Part shown: positions 12,303 through 24,708 of the stretch, in pieces | Position numbering within the stretch: position 1 is the stretch's first letter | Layout of the letters: each line of letters opens with the position of its first letter | From: Eriocheir sinensis | Lineage: Eukaryota; Arthropoda; Malacostraca; Decapoda; Varunidae | Assembly (NCBI RefSeq): GCF_024679095.1 | Contig: NC_066549.1 | Location: 4,303,714 to 4,367,713, forward strand | Direction: 5' to 3' | Length of the DNA stretch: 64,000 bases | Position numbers and translations under genes: made by a program | Notes under the pieces: model-generated | Databases searched by the model: none | Told to the model about the DNA's origin: nothing | What the model saw: only the letters and a program-made list of their open reading frames with translations

Positions 12303-12446
12303 AGGGAGTATCAAGACACCTCTTCATCCGAATTTGACCTCTCTTCTGGCCTCTCGTTGTTTTTTTTTTCGGAGTAGCGTTAGTGGACCTTTTTGTTGTT
12401 GTTGTTTTTATTTTTTTCCCTAGAGCTGCCTCCGCTGTAAAAAAAG
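12303..12446 (+). mobile_element. LINE family A 3' end with ORF remnant
   Basis: It starts in the coding tail (GGGAGTATCAAGACACCTCT, decoding to the GVSRHL-type C-terminus), passes through GAATTTGACCTCTCTTCTGG and the T-rich spacer, and ends GAGCTGCCTCCGCTG plus TAAAAAAA. It is 5'-truncated and abuts the tandem repeat on its left. Confidence 0.85.
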
Positions 12447-12609
12447 GGATTATACATCAGCAATTCCCCACTGGTAAACAAATCCTCCCAAATAGAAATC
12501 CTTGTAAAGTCAGACCTTTTATCATCTCCCCGAAAGCTGCGAGATGCTACGAGATGCATGCCTTCGAAGAGAGACAAAATTAAATTAGTACACCCTTGGA
12601 TGCTACAGA

Positions 12610-12940
12610 CTAAGATATGCAAAGAAGAAGAGGCGGAAGAAGATTAAGAAGAAGAAACATAAGAAAAAGTTGAAGAAAAAGAAGAAGACAAGATGAAAAG
12701 AAAAAGAAAGAGGACTAAACGGAATAATAAACAAAAGAAAGATGAAAGAAAAGAAAAAGGAAAAGAAATAAAGGAAAAAATAAAAGAAAAGAAAGAATAA
12801 GAGAAAAGAAGAATAAAAGAAAATGAAAATGAAGAAAAAGATGATAAAAGCTGATGATAAGGAAGAAAAAAAAGAAAAGATGGATGATAAAAGGAAGAAA
12901 GGGTGAGATGGACGTGAGGAGGAAGCAAGAATGATGGATG
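12610..12940. repeat. purine-only-like AAG/GAAA low-complexity tract
   Basis: More than 300 bp of plus-strand A and G with very few pyrimidines (AAGAAGAAG, GAAAAAGAAA). Minus-strand Phe/Ser/Leu frames reaching 153 codons are shadows of this composition. Confidence 0.85.
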
Positions 12941-13179
12941 GGTACAAGAGCAACAGTCCAGTCCAACACAACGGAGTGGAGGACAGCCAGAGGAGTGTAA
13001 TGGGCTCGCTGGAAAGGATATTGATGACGGCAGATGATCCCTCCTTCACGCTTACACTACACACTCACGTCCTCCAGCAATACATGTCACAACAACTTCC
13101 TGACACTGGCCTCCTAATGTTACCAGCCCCTGCCTTACGCAACATTCCACCTGCGGCCCCAACAAATGCACTATAAGAA

Positions 13180-13560
13180 ACTCACTCCATTATGTATAGA
13201 ATGTTAATAGAATCTCAATGGTACGTTGTATTCACCAAACCAGTTCATTAGTTACACCTTTCATGCGTCTACCTATCAAATACTCACACAAAAATGACTT
13301 ACCTGTCACAGCTTCATTCTTTCACCAATCACCTGACAATCTAGAACTCTTACAACCTCCCATCTCCACATCCTAAGAGCTCTCACTCACACCACAAACC
13401 TCCACCACACAATATATTTTCACCCTCACCATAACTTCACCATCGCCTTACTCTCACAATCACCCTCACCTCACCCTTATCTTCATCTCATCTATACTCC
13501 GCCCTTCCCATCACCCTCTTCTCCACTTGACCCCCCCTCACCCCCACCTCCACGCGCCAC
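13180..13560. other. CA/TC-rich DNA, possible minus donor at 13303
   Basis: Pyrimidine-rich unique DNA. On the minus strand GTGACAG followed by GTAAGTCA at 13303/13302 is an excellent 5' splice-site match, but no good acceptor precedes it. Confidence 0.3.
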
Positions 13561-13950
13561 CCGACAGCTGGGCCGAGTAATTGAGTTAGGCAGCTTAGCA
13601 CCTCAGGGTTTGTATTGGGTCACGGGATTGGCGGCATGGCGGGGATAACAACATTTACTCTCCTCCAATAACACGGATTTGTTGTCTTTTACTGCTGTAT
13701 TGTCTGCGGATAACATCGTTTAGGCGCGGCCGTTAATGGAAATGGGTTTATGGTTAGGCCTATGCTTAAAAATATATCACTGTTATTTAGTTGTCTACAG
13801 TAGCACAGCTTTGTTTTCTCTTACTGTTGTATTCGCTATGATATTAAAATGGATTATTATTAACAGTTCTTTAAAGAAATTATGCTTAAATATTTGCTAA
13901 TTCCGTGTATGTCCCTTCGCTATGAAAAGGATATATGCTAACCGTTCAGT
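13561..13950. other. unique DNA, possible non-coding element
   Basis: Balanced-composition block with a CAGCTG E-box (about 13565), TAATTGAGTTA and CGTTAATGG homeodomain-like motifs and no simple repeats. It differs from the surrounding low-complexity DNA; a regulatory role is speculation. Confidence 0.25.
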
Positions 13951-14137
13951 TTTTATTTTTTTTATAGTAATAGAAACAGCTCAAGGGCAAAAAAAAAAAG
14001 ATGATAGATATAAAAAAAGCCCGCTAATCACTGCCCCTATAAAAAGAGAGTATAGAAGAGTGGCCAAAAGAGAGGTCAATTTTTGGTGGAGCGGTGTCTT
14101 GATGCTCTTCTCTTGCAGCAAATAAATACAGAAGCGG
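13951..14137 (-). mobile_element. LINE family A 3' end
   Basis: On the plus strand it reads TATAGTAATAGAAACAGC, TCAAGGGC, an A run, AAAAGCCCGCTAATCACTGC, GTGGCC, GGTCAATTT and GGAGCGGTGTCTTGATGC. This is the reverse complement of the family's 3' UTR and last codons. It leads straight into the foldback at 14130-14245. Confidence 0.85.
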
Positions 14138-14138
14138 T

Positions 14139-14236
14139 AAGGAAACTCAGGTTGAAGCAGGAGTGCAATATTCTCTAACGTTTTGTCTGTCGAAACGTTA
14201 GAGAAAATAGTATTCCTGCCTCGCCTTCAGTTTTCC
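14139..14236. repeat. long imperfect foldback (hairpin)
   Basis: The core stem TTCTCTAACGTTT pairs with AAACGTTAGAGAA across a loop of about 8 nt near 14184-14191. Pairing continues outward with mismatches: GCAGGAGTGC against the complement of TATTCCTGCC, and GGAAACTCAG against that of TTCAGTTTTCC. Arms are about 45 nt. It could be an inverted duplication of LINE-adjacent DNA or a small hairpin RNA source; no expression evidence can be read from sequence. Confidence 0.7.
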
Positions 14237-14245
14237 TAACAAATT

Positions 14246-14620
14246 TTCGAGTCAATCATCTTCAGGATATCCCCTTTAGGAGCATCTACCAATTATATTT
14301 AGGATTCTCCGCTAATGGAAGGTATTTACGGTCACGCAATTATTCTGCGGTATAGACATCACTTATTGCGGCACGCGCTAATGAAAAACAACAACAACAA
14401 TAGAATCAACAAGCAGCAGAAGAATCATTGAGTGCGTGACGCAATATAGCTGATGGTGAATAACGCTCTCCACTTTCATTTTCGTTTTGTGGGATGAATC
14501 ACGATCCGAGGCTCAATATCCCCGTTATGAAAAGTGATGAAACGGGAAAAAATTTATCGAGGCTGAAATGCGTGCGATCCTCCCAACCATTACAATCACG
14601 GCAGAGTCCCGCCCGTCGCC
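14246..14620. other. unique DNA, no gene seen
   Basis: Balanced composition with several TAATGG/TAATGAA motifs and one AAC repeat near 14386. No exon or known repeat recognised. Confidence 0.4.
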
Positions 14621-14626
14621 CCTCGC

Positions 14627-14937
14627 CGTGGCCAATACAGCCGCGGGATTGGAATTTTAATATATATTCCCCGTGGTTACCCAGAGCCAAACCACCATGA
14701 TCAGTTTCTTGCTCTATAATGAAAAATATGGAATGAAAAATACAGCCAATCGGAATTTTAATACATATTCCCCGTGGTTACCCAGAGCCAAACCACCATG
14801 ATCAGTTTCTTGCTCTGTAATGAAAAATATGGAAGGAAAAATATAGCCACGGAATCGGAATTTTAATACATATTCCCCGTGGTTACTCAGAGCCATTCTT
14901 TCCTCATCAGTTTCTTGCTCTACAATGAAATATATTA
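14627..14937. repeat. tandem repeat, 3 copies of about 103 bp
   Basis: GGAATTTTAATA begins at 14651, 14752 and 14857 (periods 101 and 105). Each unit carries ATTCCCCGTGGTTAC, CAGAGCCA, CATCAGTTTCTTGCTCT or GATCAGTTTCTTGCTCT, and AATGAAA. The third copy is the most diverged. Confidence 0.9.
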
Positions 14938-15090
14938 AAGGAAAATGAAAGAGACGGAGAGGATATGGATTGAGGATATTTCAGAGAGCGCTAAGGAGGT
15001 GGAGCTGCATATATTAGACGGTTTAAATCATCTCAGTGCATAGGAATGAGAGCAATGGTGGGATGGTTGCCGGAAAGGAGTATTGTCACG

Positions 15091-15160
<70 letters not shown>
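15091..15160. repeat. (TC)n microsatellite
   Basis: TC run of about 34 units, followed by pyrimidine-rich DNA to about 15360. Confidence 0.97.
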
Positions 15161-15162
<2 letters not shown>

Positions 15163-15869
15163 CGCATCTCCCCCACTCCTCTTTAATCTCCTCCATTATC
15201 TCCAGTCTTCCTCTAGTCTTCTCTAAAGTGTTTACCTTCCTCTTCTATTTCCCTCTCCATTCCCTCTGCAACATTTCCCTGGCCCTTCCTCCACTTCTAT
15301 CCAGTCTCCAGCATGATCTCCACTCCTCCCTCGTCTTTTTTCTTTTTCTTTTCCATGACCCCGCTCACCTATTCCATAAACATAAACCTTACTTCTCATA
15401 TCAACTTTCCAACATGAGAGGCAGAAAATCATATAAGAAACGTGATGACGCACTTAACATAACGAGTGCAGTCTGGGTGGAAAAATAGAGCAAGGTAAAT
15501 AAAAGAAAAAAATGAGAAAATACAAAACATAGGATAATAGGTGAAGGTAAATATAGACATTGCTAGAAAAAAAGGGAACCGTCAGTCTATGCCTATGTCT
15601 GTCTGGTTGTATGTTTCTTCGTTTAAATATTCCTTCAACAGACTGAGCTTCGTTTCTCATAGGACAAGCTATTCCCAGAGAGTCGCGCACGTGCAAGCCT
15701 CCTATACGTTTCCCTTATCTTTCTTTCATTCTGTTCACTTCCTTTCGCTTCAGGTCATATTTTTTACCCACGGTGCCCCAGGAACTGATTGCATTCCGAA
15801 CACAACTTTTCCTCTAATCCTCCCTCCGCATTCCCTAACACACACACGCGCGCACGAACTCCACTCTCC

Positions 15870-16215
15870 CTCTCCCTCTCCCTCTCTCTCTCTCTCATAA
15901 GCCGTTGTCTGCTCCGTTAGAGGGATGGAGAAGACGCGGAGGGACTCGAGAAAGGGATATAGTGGGAATTGGTTCGGGAGGAAAGAAGGCTGGGAAACAA
16001 AAGGCAAGATGAGGCAAAGGAAAAAGAACAAAAGCCATAATATGAAGAAGGACGAGGATAGAGGAGGTGGAGGAAGAGGAGGAGGAGGAGGAGGAGGAGG
16101 TGGAAGAGAGTGGAATGGTGGTTTATTTGACACGGGTCTCTCTGGAGGGAAGGGCGAGAGGGGTTGGTTTTGGGAGAGATATAGAGAGATAATGGAGAGA
16201 GAGAGAGAGATACGA
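15870..16215. repeat. purine-rich tract with (GGA)n core
   Basis: Starts with a short TC run (15864-15896), switches to G/A-rich DNA with (AGG)n at about 16063-16101, and ends with GA repeats at about 16195-16210. Gly-rich and Pro-rich frames here are compositional. Confidence 0.8.
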
Positions 16216-16623
16216 GACATTAACTGAGAATGGTCGCCAAACACTGTGCGGCGAGGTGGGTTTACAGTTTTGTCCTTTATTCCTCTCCTTTTCCTATCCT
16301 GGGACTCTGGAAACGTTGACATGAGACTCGCACGGAATACTCCCTCGCTCAGTTGAATTTCGTTCCAGACAACACCTACAGACTCTACGTATACCTGTAA
16401 TAAGGCTTTAATTAGTATTTGTGAGCATAGTGTAGCGTGATTTTGCTACTCCTACTGTAAAAAGGCTGCAGTTAATGTAAAGTTAAATAAAAAAAAAAGA
16501 GGATGAAGAAAAAGTAGTAGTAGTAGTAGATGGTAATGTAAAGAACAAATGATGACAAAGATGCTGATTCTGGCTATTATTATATTAAAGGTAAAAACGA
16601 GAACAAATGGAGAGAAAAGTGAA

Positions 16624-16626
<3 letters not shown>

Positions 16627-16682
<56 letters not shown>
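16627..16682. repeat. (TC)n microsatellite
   Basis: TC run of about 27 units. Confidence 0.97.
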
Positions 16683-16683
<1 letters not shown>

Positions 16684-16757
16684 ATATGATGAAATAACAT
16701 GACAAACTGAATCCGAATATATACACTCAGTAAAACTAAAATAGATATTATGTTCCC

Positions 16758-16794
16758 TGTGTGTGTGTGTGTGTGTATGTGTGTGTGTGTGTGT
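16758..16794. repeat. (GT)n microsatellite
   Basis: GT run interrupted once by GTATGT. Confidence 0.95.
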
Positions 16795-16829
16795 TAAAGG
16801 TATAGTGTTAAAGAGCGATAAAGGTTGTG

Positions 16830-17240
16830 TCTGCCATCCGCTGTCTGGCTCCGTTCCCAGTGCCGTGAGCGTGAGGTGTCTGGCCCATATGTTTTTAGTC
16901 CCTATCTTACATTCACCCCAAAAAAATTTAGTACACGCATAAAATCTTCAGTACAAACGAGCGGTCGTCAAAGCGGTTTTAGTATATTCGTATTTGTGCG
17001 TATATTCGTATTCGTATGTATTCGTATATGTTAATCCCCACGTCGAATTATTTTTCGTTAGGACATATAAGGAAAATACTAACTTTTAGTGATTGATTTG
17101 TTTGAATAATGAATCATCAAATAATTACTTGTATCAAAATGACACACTATTTTCCTATTGTTATATATTACTTTAGGTGGTGGGCAGTTTTATTCTTGTT
17201 TAAGTTTCGAGTATTGATAACATTTTCGTGCGATGCGCTT
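16830..17240. other. unique DNA with TTCGTAT-type repeats
   Basis: A short decayed repeat of TATTCGTA occurs at about 16984-17028. No coding signal is seen. Confidence 0.4.
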
Positions 17241-17292
17241 TTAACGATTTATTCACTAGCTTCTCCAGCCGCCACTACAGTGTGTACCCAGT

Positions 17293-17568
17293 GTGGGAAT
17301 AATGCAGATTGGAGTAAAAACTCTGCAGAGCACTTCTGGTGGAGCAATACCATTAACTGCCCTCGCCAAGCAATATGAGGCCGCAACCCCAGCTGTGGCC
17401 TGCGGGGTGCATGTACTGTTGCCTCGGCTGTCAGCCATGTCAGTGAACGTTCGCTGCCGCAGTACAGACACACGTAGTACACAGAACATCACTACTGCAA
17501 ATTTTCAGGGGACAATGGCTCCATTACGAGTATTTGCTGCGAAGAATATTAGAAAACACAAGAGATAA
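17293..17568 (+). CDS. unassigned 91-codon open frame
   Basis: A non-repetitive ATG-to-stop frame in balanced-composition DNA. The product has a hydrophobic, Ala/Val/Leu-rich first half and a basic end (KNIRKHKR). An acceptor-like AAATTTTCAG lies inside at about 17501-17510, and AATAAA occurs about 300 bp downstream (about 17874). No family recognised. An overlapping minus-strand frame of similar length (17249-17482) weakens the case, so a chance frame is most likely. Confidence 0.15.
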   Translation: MGIMQIGVKTLQSTSGGAIPLTALAKQYEAATPAVACGVHVLLPRLSAMSVNVRCRSTDTRSTQNITTANFQGTMAPLRVFAAKNIRKHKR

Positions 17569-17579
17569 TGTCTCTGTTA

Positions 17580-18720
17580 TCTAAACTTAGACTTTGCCTG
17601 CACCAAAAGTCACGTCCTTGTTTTAAAAGTCAGGTCGTGTCTCCTCTGCCGGATCAAGGGATTGGACTCCCTCTGTATACAGTCGAGTATTTTTTTCTCA
17701 CGTCTGGCTGCCTCCAGGAGTCAACACAAGCACCAGACACAAGGTTGATCTTGGGAGACCATGTCTGGCAGTAGTGTGTCCACACTTGGTGTGTCCTCAC
17801 CTCGTCAGGGACACATGCTCGTCACTTCAGCGTGTTTCTTTTACCAGGTATGCTACTCAAGAGAGCCGCCTCAAATAAAATTCGGAAATAAGTAATTTAA
17901 ATCTACAGAAGTGTACGTTTTTGGTGTAATAATGGATTTAGGAGTAATGGTGGTGGTGGTGGTGGGGTGTTAAGAAAATATCTTGAAGGCAAAAACAAAT
18001 AAAGGCAGAGAAGGAACCCTACACAGCCAGGCAGGCAGGCGGATCGGATATATTCACTTAGTCAGATGGGGAATCAAATATACAGAAGCACACAGATGTG
18101 CCGCCAGACAAACAGTCTCAAAGCCAGGATAAGTATCTCTTGATGTCTCTAGAGGCAGCCTTTGAACATGTCTACACCAGCGGCTGTAAGAGCGTACCGG
18201 CTGGCGGGACTCAGCATGCAGTACCCTCAGCCACCCTTGAGCTGGCGTGGCGGCGTAGAGAGGCTCCCAGTGGGCTCAAGGGAAGTGGTGCTCGTTTGAG
18301 GCCAATACTGAAGCGTCCGTGCACCGCTTGTATACAGATTACCACGATGAAGCCTCTGCCTTGAGTGGGTGGTTTTGATCTGATCAGTAAAGGGTAACGT
18401 GAGACAAGGAGGCAATCCTGCGAGTCTTTACATAAATCCGCTATTGCTCCATCGTTCATTGTTCACCCAACATTTATTTTTTCCCCTTTATCACAAAATG
18501 CCTGACTATTATTGTGGATTTGCGCATTAGTAACGTAATGATAGGGCAGAGGACAGGTGTCAAGAGACACGTGACGTGGGGTCATCCATCATCAACTGGG
18601 CACAAAGTTATATATCGACACACAGAAAACAAAAGATTTGCGTCGTGATACACGCAGTGGTGGGGATGCCTGTGAACATTTGCTGTCAAAGATAATACAT
18701 CCTGATGGATTGCATATCTA
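17580..18720. other. unique DNA, no supported gene
   Basis: Contains a short GGT run near 17950 and an 88-codon frame at 18098-18364 with no recognisable domain and an overlapping antisense frame. No shared repeat found. Confidence 0.4.
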
Positions 18721-18729
18721 TATATCCAG

Positions 18730-18782
18730 ACAACACACACACACACACACACGCACACGCACACACACACACACACACACAC
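18730..18782. repeat. (CA)n microsatellite with CG interruptions
   Basis: CA run interrupted by two ACGC units. Confidence 0.97.
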
Positions 18783-19205
18783 CGTTCCGTGGTGGAACTG
18801 ATAGCGACCCTGCTCGTCATCCGGCACCATGTTTCCCAAGCCTCGCCTGGCAGGGGCGGGGCACAGCCGTGTGCAGTGAGCCGTTCCCTGCCACAGTTGT
18901 TCCCCGCTTCATGCTCTCCAAACAAAATGTTTCACTGCACGCGGCATTTCATCCGCGGTGACGAATGCTAAACAATTTTTGTGAAAAGTGAAACATTAAC
19001 ACGTGGAAACTTCTGGCGTCTAAATGTCCTGGTTAGTCCAGTTTCTTTATCTCACAATTGTGGCAAAATTCGTGAAATAAGTACTAACGTAAATCTATTT
19101 TTTACAGACACACACATATACTTATCTACAGCATGATACACACAATATAACACACACAAAAAATATTTCCAAGAAAAAAAGTTTATATGAATCCAAGTCT
19201 ACACG

Positions 19206-19487
19206 ATGAAACGCCATATTGAAGAAGAGGCAAAAAGAGCCTTAACTATATTGCAGTGTAGACTAACAGTTGCATTCCGCAAAATAATAAAAAAAACTGA
19301 TTGTCGAGCTGAGTGGCTTGTGGCGGCCTGGGCATATTTGAGGCGGCGGCGCGTGCGGGCCGTCATTAGGCGAGCAAACATCAAACGGAGCCTCAAACTC
19401 TCAATTACAAAAGAAAAAAAGGAAGCGAAACGGCTCATCAAAGCACGGCTCACCGCTCGTGTCTTCATAATGAGTGATTTACAGTAA
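19206..19487 (+). CDS. unassigned basic 93-codon open frame
   Basis: ATG-to-stop frame of non-repetitive sequence with a locally GC-rich core (19310-19375). The product is strongly basic: RRRRVR in the middle, then alternating Lys/Arg/Ala as in KEKKEAKRLIKARL. An almost equally long antisense frame (19199-19468) overlaps it, and no homology is recognised. It could be a small gene, a frame inside a conserved non-coding block, or chance. Confidence 0.2.
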   Translation: MKRHIEEEAKRALTILQCRLTVAFRKIIKKTDCRAEWLVAAWAYLRRRRVRAVIRRANIKRSLKLSITKEKKEAKRLIKARLTARVFIMSDLQ

Positions 19488-19713
19488 CACGATGACTTTG
19501 TTTTTCCTTACACAACAGGCGACAAAATTGATCAAAGCGCCAACAGATGAAGTTCATTTACACGATACCTCTTGATTCACGCCGAGCAGGCCGCCTGGCA
19601 CTATACCGAAGCGTTGTAAAGACCGGCTTACTGCTGACATGAAACACTCGGCGATAACTAGTAACACCATTCCGTGTAGATTAAACATGTGTAAGCTCTT
19701 ACCAACACACGGA

Positions 19714-19720
<7 letters not shown>

Positions 19721-19800
<80 letters not shown>
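19721..19800. repeat. (CA)n microsatellite
   Basis: CA run of about 39 units. Confidence 0.97.
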
Positions 19801-19802
<2 letters not shown>

Positions 19803-19975
19803 GCATACTATGTATTGCCAGGCACTGACTCAGTGATTCAGCATTGTAAGTAAAGCAACAAACAAAATGCTAATCTATTCCGGGCCGCGGCTTGAGGGAT
19901 GCCTCCATCCTGTGCTGCCGACACAAGGCGGCGGCTGAGCAAACACGACGGATACGCCCAATATGTTAATCCACC

Positions 19976-19988
19976 GTGTGTGTACGTG

Positions 19989-20029
<41 letters not shown>

Positions 20030-20030
20030 C
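19976..20030. repeat. (GT)n microsatellite
   Basis: GT run with TACGT and TTTGT interruptions. Confidence 0.95.
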
Positions 20031-20415
20031 TAACATACATAATTTCAGGACAAACACTTTGTTCATATCAATTCAATACAACAATTTTTACTTCAGCTGC
20101 TCACATTATATTCAGCGTCTTCCGCCTTTCAACCCAAAGGCTACAGAAGACCCTTTGTCGTGAATTATTCAGCTCTGGTCTACATGCTTATAGTTTTCAG
20201 CTTCTTTATGTGCTGTTTGAGAGTGAGGCTCCGATCTCTCGTAACCAGGAAGGCATCAGTTCATGTTGCTTAAGTCTGGAAGTCTTGGGTCAAACACATT
20301 TATGGTTGTATAGGAACAGTTTACCTTATACTCTCTTCGGCCATTTGCGTGAAATTGTATAACTCGTTCAGAACAAGCAAATGTCACAGCCAAACTAGCT
20401 CAGGGTAACGCTGGA
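20031..20415. other. unique DNA, no gene seen
   Basis: An open plus-strand frame crosses part of this stretch but starts in the GT repeat and shows no known domain. Confidence 0.45.

Positions 20416-20449
<34 letters not shown>
20416..20449. repeat. (CA)n microsatellite
   Basis: Short CA run. Confidence 0.95.
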
Positions 20450-20451
<2 letters not shown>

Positions 20452-20595
20452 ACGGTCACATCATCCAAGAGTCGCGCCAGACACTTGCAGGACGCGACAC
20501 AATTTCCTGGGCAGAAAGCTGTCCTGGAACGCAGAAGAACGGCTTGGCAATGCCGGTGTTCACGAGAGGAAATTTGTCATGTCAGTGAACGGCAC

Positions 20596-21630
<1,035 letters not shown>

Positions 21631-21660
<30 letters not shown>
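21631..21660. repeat. (GA)n microsatellite
   Basis: Short GA run. Confidence 0.95.
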
Positions 21661-21663
<3 letters not shown>

Positions 21664-22660
21664 TACGAGGGGGAAGCGATTACAACCACGCTCTGAGCAA
21701 TCACTGTTCCATCACACTGCAATGGCAAAAGATACTGAAAAAGAAACCCTGGAAATGCGACGAGGAAAAATCTGTAACAAGTGGCGGAGGGGACAAAGAA
21801 TTAATGCAGCTGTAAACGGTGCAGTCATGACTTGGGCAGAGGTGGCACTTTTCAGTTTAATAATAGTCTTTGGAATGGAAAATGAAGGGCAAAAGCAGGC
21901 GAGTTAGTGTATGGAAGTAAGAAACGTGATGGATGATGACCAGGGTGATTCATAATTACATATACGTGAATGTTGCAGGGGAAGGCATGACAGACGAGCG
22001 AGGTGAGGCAATTCCAGGCACATTCACTCTTTTTTAAGGATAACGCTGAGTACTTACTGGATAATTAAGACAGAACGCTATGCTGAGGAAACCTTTGCGT
22101 GATATATATGTAAAAGTATTAACAAAAGGAGGCATACATGCAAGTTAAAAAATATGAAAACTAAGTGGTTAAACTAAACTCATTGAATGATGTGTAATCG
22201 ACGAAGTTGAGAAGCATTATATTGTGAATCTCATTGACATGTGACCACACTGGCAATAACAAGGACTGAAAAAATATGCAGTCACTCAAAAGCAGTAAAG
22301 GAAATATAAAAAAAGGGGAAAAAAGTGTGGATGTTGATGGCAAAAAGGGTAACGGCGGAGGAAAAGAGAGTTATAAAACATAAAAAGAGTTTGCTACTGG
22401 AACACCAGCAGATAAAAATCTTTTACAGTTTGGAAAACCTTGCGAACGGTAGGGAAAAATTATGTCGTTAAAAGAATATAACATCTACTGTGTACTTTCG
22501 TCTGTCGTGTTAATCTTGTTGGTAAGTCTTGAATCACTCGAAGGCTGAACGTTACTTTAGGGTCATCTCTTATGAATTTATCTGCAAACCGAGACATTTG
22601 AACAAAATAATGTTAAAGTTGAGAACCAAACAAGCGTGCAGGTCAATGCTCACTCTAATG
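21661..22660. other. AT-rich unique DNA, no gene seen
   Basis: Only short frames; no repeat shared with the rest of the window. Confidence 0.45.
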
Positions 22661-22792
22661 GATGGCGCCACTATAAACACTCGCCTGCGCCAGAATGGGC
22701 TGGGCCGACCATCAGGCCCTACCAGGGGAAAAGCCTAACGGCGCAATACGCCGCAATGTAAAATAAATAAATAAATAAATAGATAAAATAAT
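22661..22792 (+). mobile_element. dispersed retroelement family B (copy 1)
   Basis: Begins GATGGCGCCACTATAAACAC, continues CTCGCCTGCGCCAGAA, GGGCTG, CCGACCATCAGGCCC and GGCGCAATA, and ends in an (AAAT)n tail. The same ordered blocks occur at 34258-34414, also on the plus strand and also with an A-rich tail, so this is a poly(A)-type retrotransposed sequence: a SINE or the 3' end of a LINE. No clear A/B box is visible, which favours a LINE 3' end. Confidence 0.8.
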
Positions 22793-22930
22793 AAGTGCTT
22801 CTTAGTTCAGTATTAGTCCAGTGTTTCATAGTTCAGTATTTCATAGTTTTTATGTTTCACAGACTCGACCCTTGCTGTACCTCCTGCACGTACTCGTCTA
22901 TGCAGCTCGATAAAGCCTAAAGAAGAAGGT

Positions 22931-22950
22931 CTCTCTCTCTCTCTCTCTCA
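22931..22950. repeat. short (TC)n
   Basis: Ten TC units. Confidence 0.9.
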
Positions 22951-23137
22951 GTGGTCCATGGACACTTCACTCACCATACCATAACACAGTACACCGACAT
23001 GAAAAGGCAAACCTGACTATATTATTCGCATAAATATTTCTTTTAACGGCATTGGGTTCAAAAATTGCTGTTTTTAAACCTCCTGGTTGTGGATTCGATT
23101 TCTCAAAATCTATATAGTTAATAAGTAGCTAAAGGAT

Positions 23138-23278
23138 AAAGTGTCTCAGTGGTGCATTGGTGAGCATTCCTGTATTATAGCAAGGAATCGACGGGCCCGG
23201 GGTCTATCTCGGCCTGGAATATATCGACGTCAAGTCTGTCCATCCTCGCCTTTCGGGTTGGTCGTTAAATGGGCTAAA
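23138..23278 (+). mobile_element. decayed tRNA-derived SINE
   Basis: GTCTCAGTGGTGCATTGGTG resembles the 5' half of a tRNA, where the A box is close to TAGCTCAGTGG. About 40 bp on, CGACGGGCCCGGGGTCTATC stands where the T-arm and B box (GGTTCGAATCC) would be, now mutated. CATCCTCGCCTTTCGGGTTG then GTCGTTAAATGGGC looks like the conserved tRNA-unrelated body of an arthropod SINE. Pol III promoter boxes are damaged, so it is inactive. The body assignment is from memory of crustacean repeats, not a search. Confidence 0.55.
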
Positions 23279-23879
23279 GGTAAACTGTGGTAATCCGGAC
23301 AGCGATGCCGGCAATATTGACAATGCTGATGGTAGTGCTGAGGAATACGAAGGGAAGGAGAAATCGTGACACTGACAAGACTAACGACGGACCGTGGAAA
23401 AATGTGTTAAGAAAAAATGCCACTAATTATACATACGCAAGCAACTGTTTAAGTCTACAATGGAGTTACGGTAAGTGACGAGTTGTAGAAAATAGAAGTG
23501 AAAAACGGTGTCATTCCTTGCTTTGATCGTGGCGGGAACAAAAGAAAAAACAGAAGAAAAGAAAGAAATAAAAAGAAAAAATGGGAAGAAAGTCTTAATG
23601 AGATTCAAGTATATAAAAGTTTATGATGTAATTTGCAGGCAAGGCTACGCTGTTTCCGTTATGTCCTTTCCGTGAATTAATCATCTTTGAAGTAAAAATA
23701 AAGGGGTTTTGATACCGTTTTCCTTTAGGGTCTGTCGCCTTATTTTATAGAAACACTCGCGCCGTCTAGACTCTAGAGGACTATATATTATTTCTATTGT
23801 TTTACCACATCAACCTCCTCGGCATAAGGTTAGTGTTTCTCTTTTCCTTCAATTTACTATTTCCGTGTTTAATTACTAG

Positions 23880-23942
<63 letters not shown>
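23880..23942. repeat. (CA)n microsatellite
   Basis: CA run of about 31 units. Confidence 0.97.
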
Positions 23943-23944
<2 letters not shown>

Positions 23945-24219
23945 TCATTGGTATATGATTAAGGGAGCTTTCATTGTCAACTACATTTCCCAAAACACAT
24001 GACGAGATTGTTTTGATGTTCACAGATAAATGAGAGACACAATGACTCTGATTACTGAGTGCAGTGTTTCAGCTTTTAGGAGGCTAATTGGATGCCCTGT
24101 GTGAAACATGACTTTCTGAACTAATAAATATTATCAAGCTGTGTGGACGCGGGAGCATTTGCACGCACAAAAATAGAATTTAATGAACATACATTACTTA
24201 TACTATTACAAGTTTAACA

Positions 24220-24375
24220 CTATTACTACTACAACTACTACTACTACTACTACCACCACTGCTACTACTACTACTACTACTGCTACTACCACTGCTACTA
24301 GTACTACTGCTGCTCCTTTTGTTCCGGCTGCTGCTAACTTACAACAATAATGATAATAATAACATTAATAACATA

Positions 24376-24428
<53 letters not shown>

Positions 24429-24480
24429 CAACAACAACAACAATATTAATAATAAATAAATAAATAACAATAGTAGTTAT
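24220..24480. repeat. (CTA)n and (AAT)n trinucleotide cluster
   Basis: CTA/CTG/CCA variants at about 24224-24330 are followed by AAT/AAC repeats to about 24470, including a clean (AAT)n near 24381-24423. Confidence 0.95.
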
Positions 24481-24571
24481 TAATGATGTTTAATAATTAC
24501 CAACCCCACATATATGCACGCGCAAACTTACATATGTACACGCACGCACACATAAAAACAGCCCCCCCCCC

Positions 24572-24596
24572 CACACACACACACACACACACACAC
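24572..24596. repeat. C run and short (CA)n
   Basis: A C run near 24562-24571 leads into CA units. Confidence 0.9.
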
Positions 24597-24663
24597 CACA
24601 AACACAATAAATGGTTAATGCTACACAGATTTGTCGTTATTTCGGTGATCGCAGTTTTCAATA

Positions 24664-24666
<3 letters not shown>

Positions 24667-24706
<40 letters not shown>
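24667..24706. repeat. (GT)n microsatellite
   Basis: GT run of about 20 units. Confidence 0.97.
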
Positions 24707-24708
<2 letters not shown>

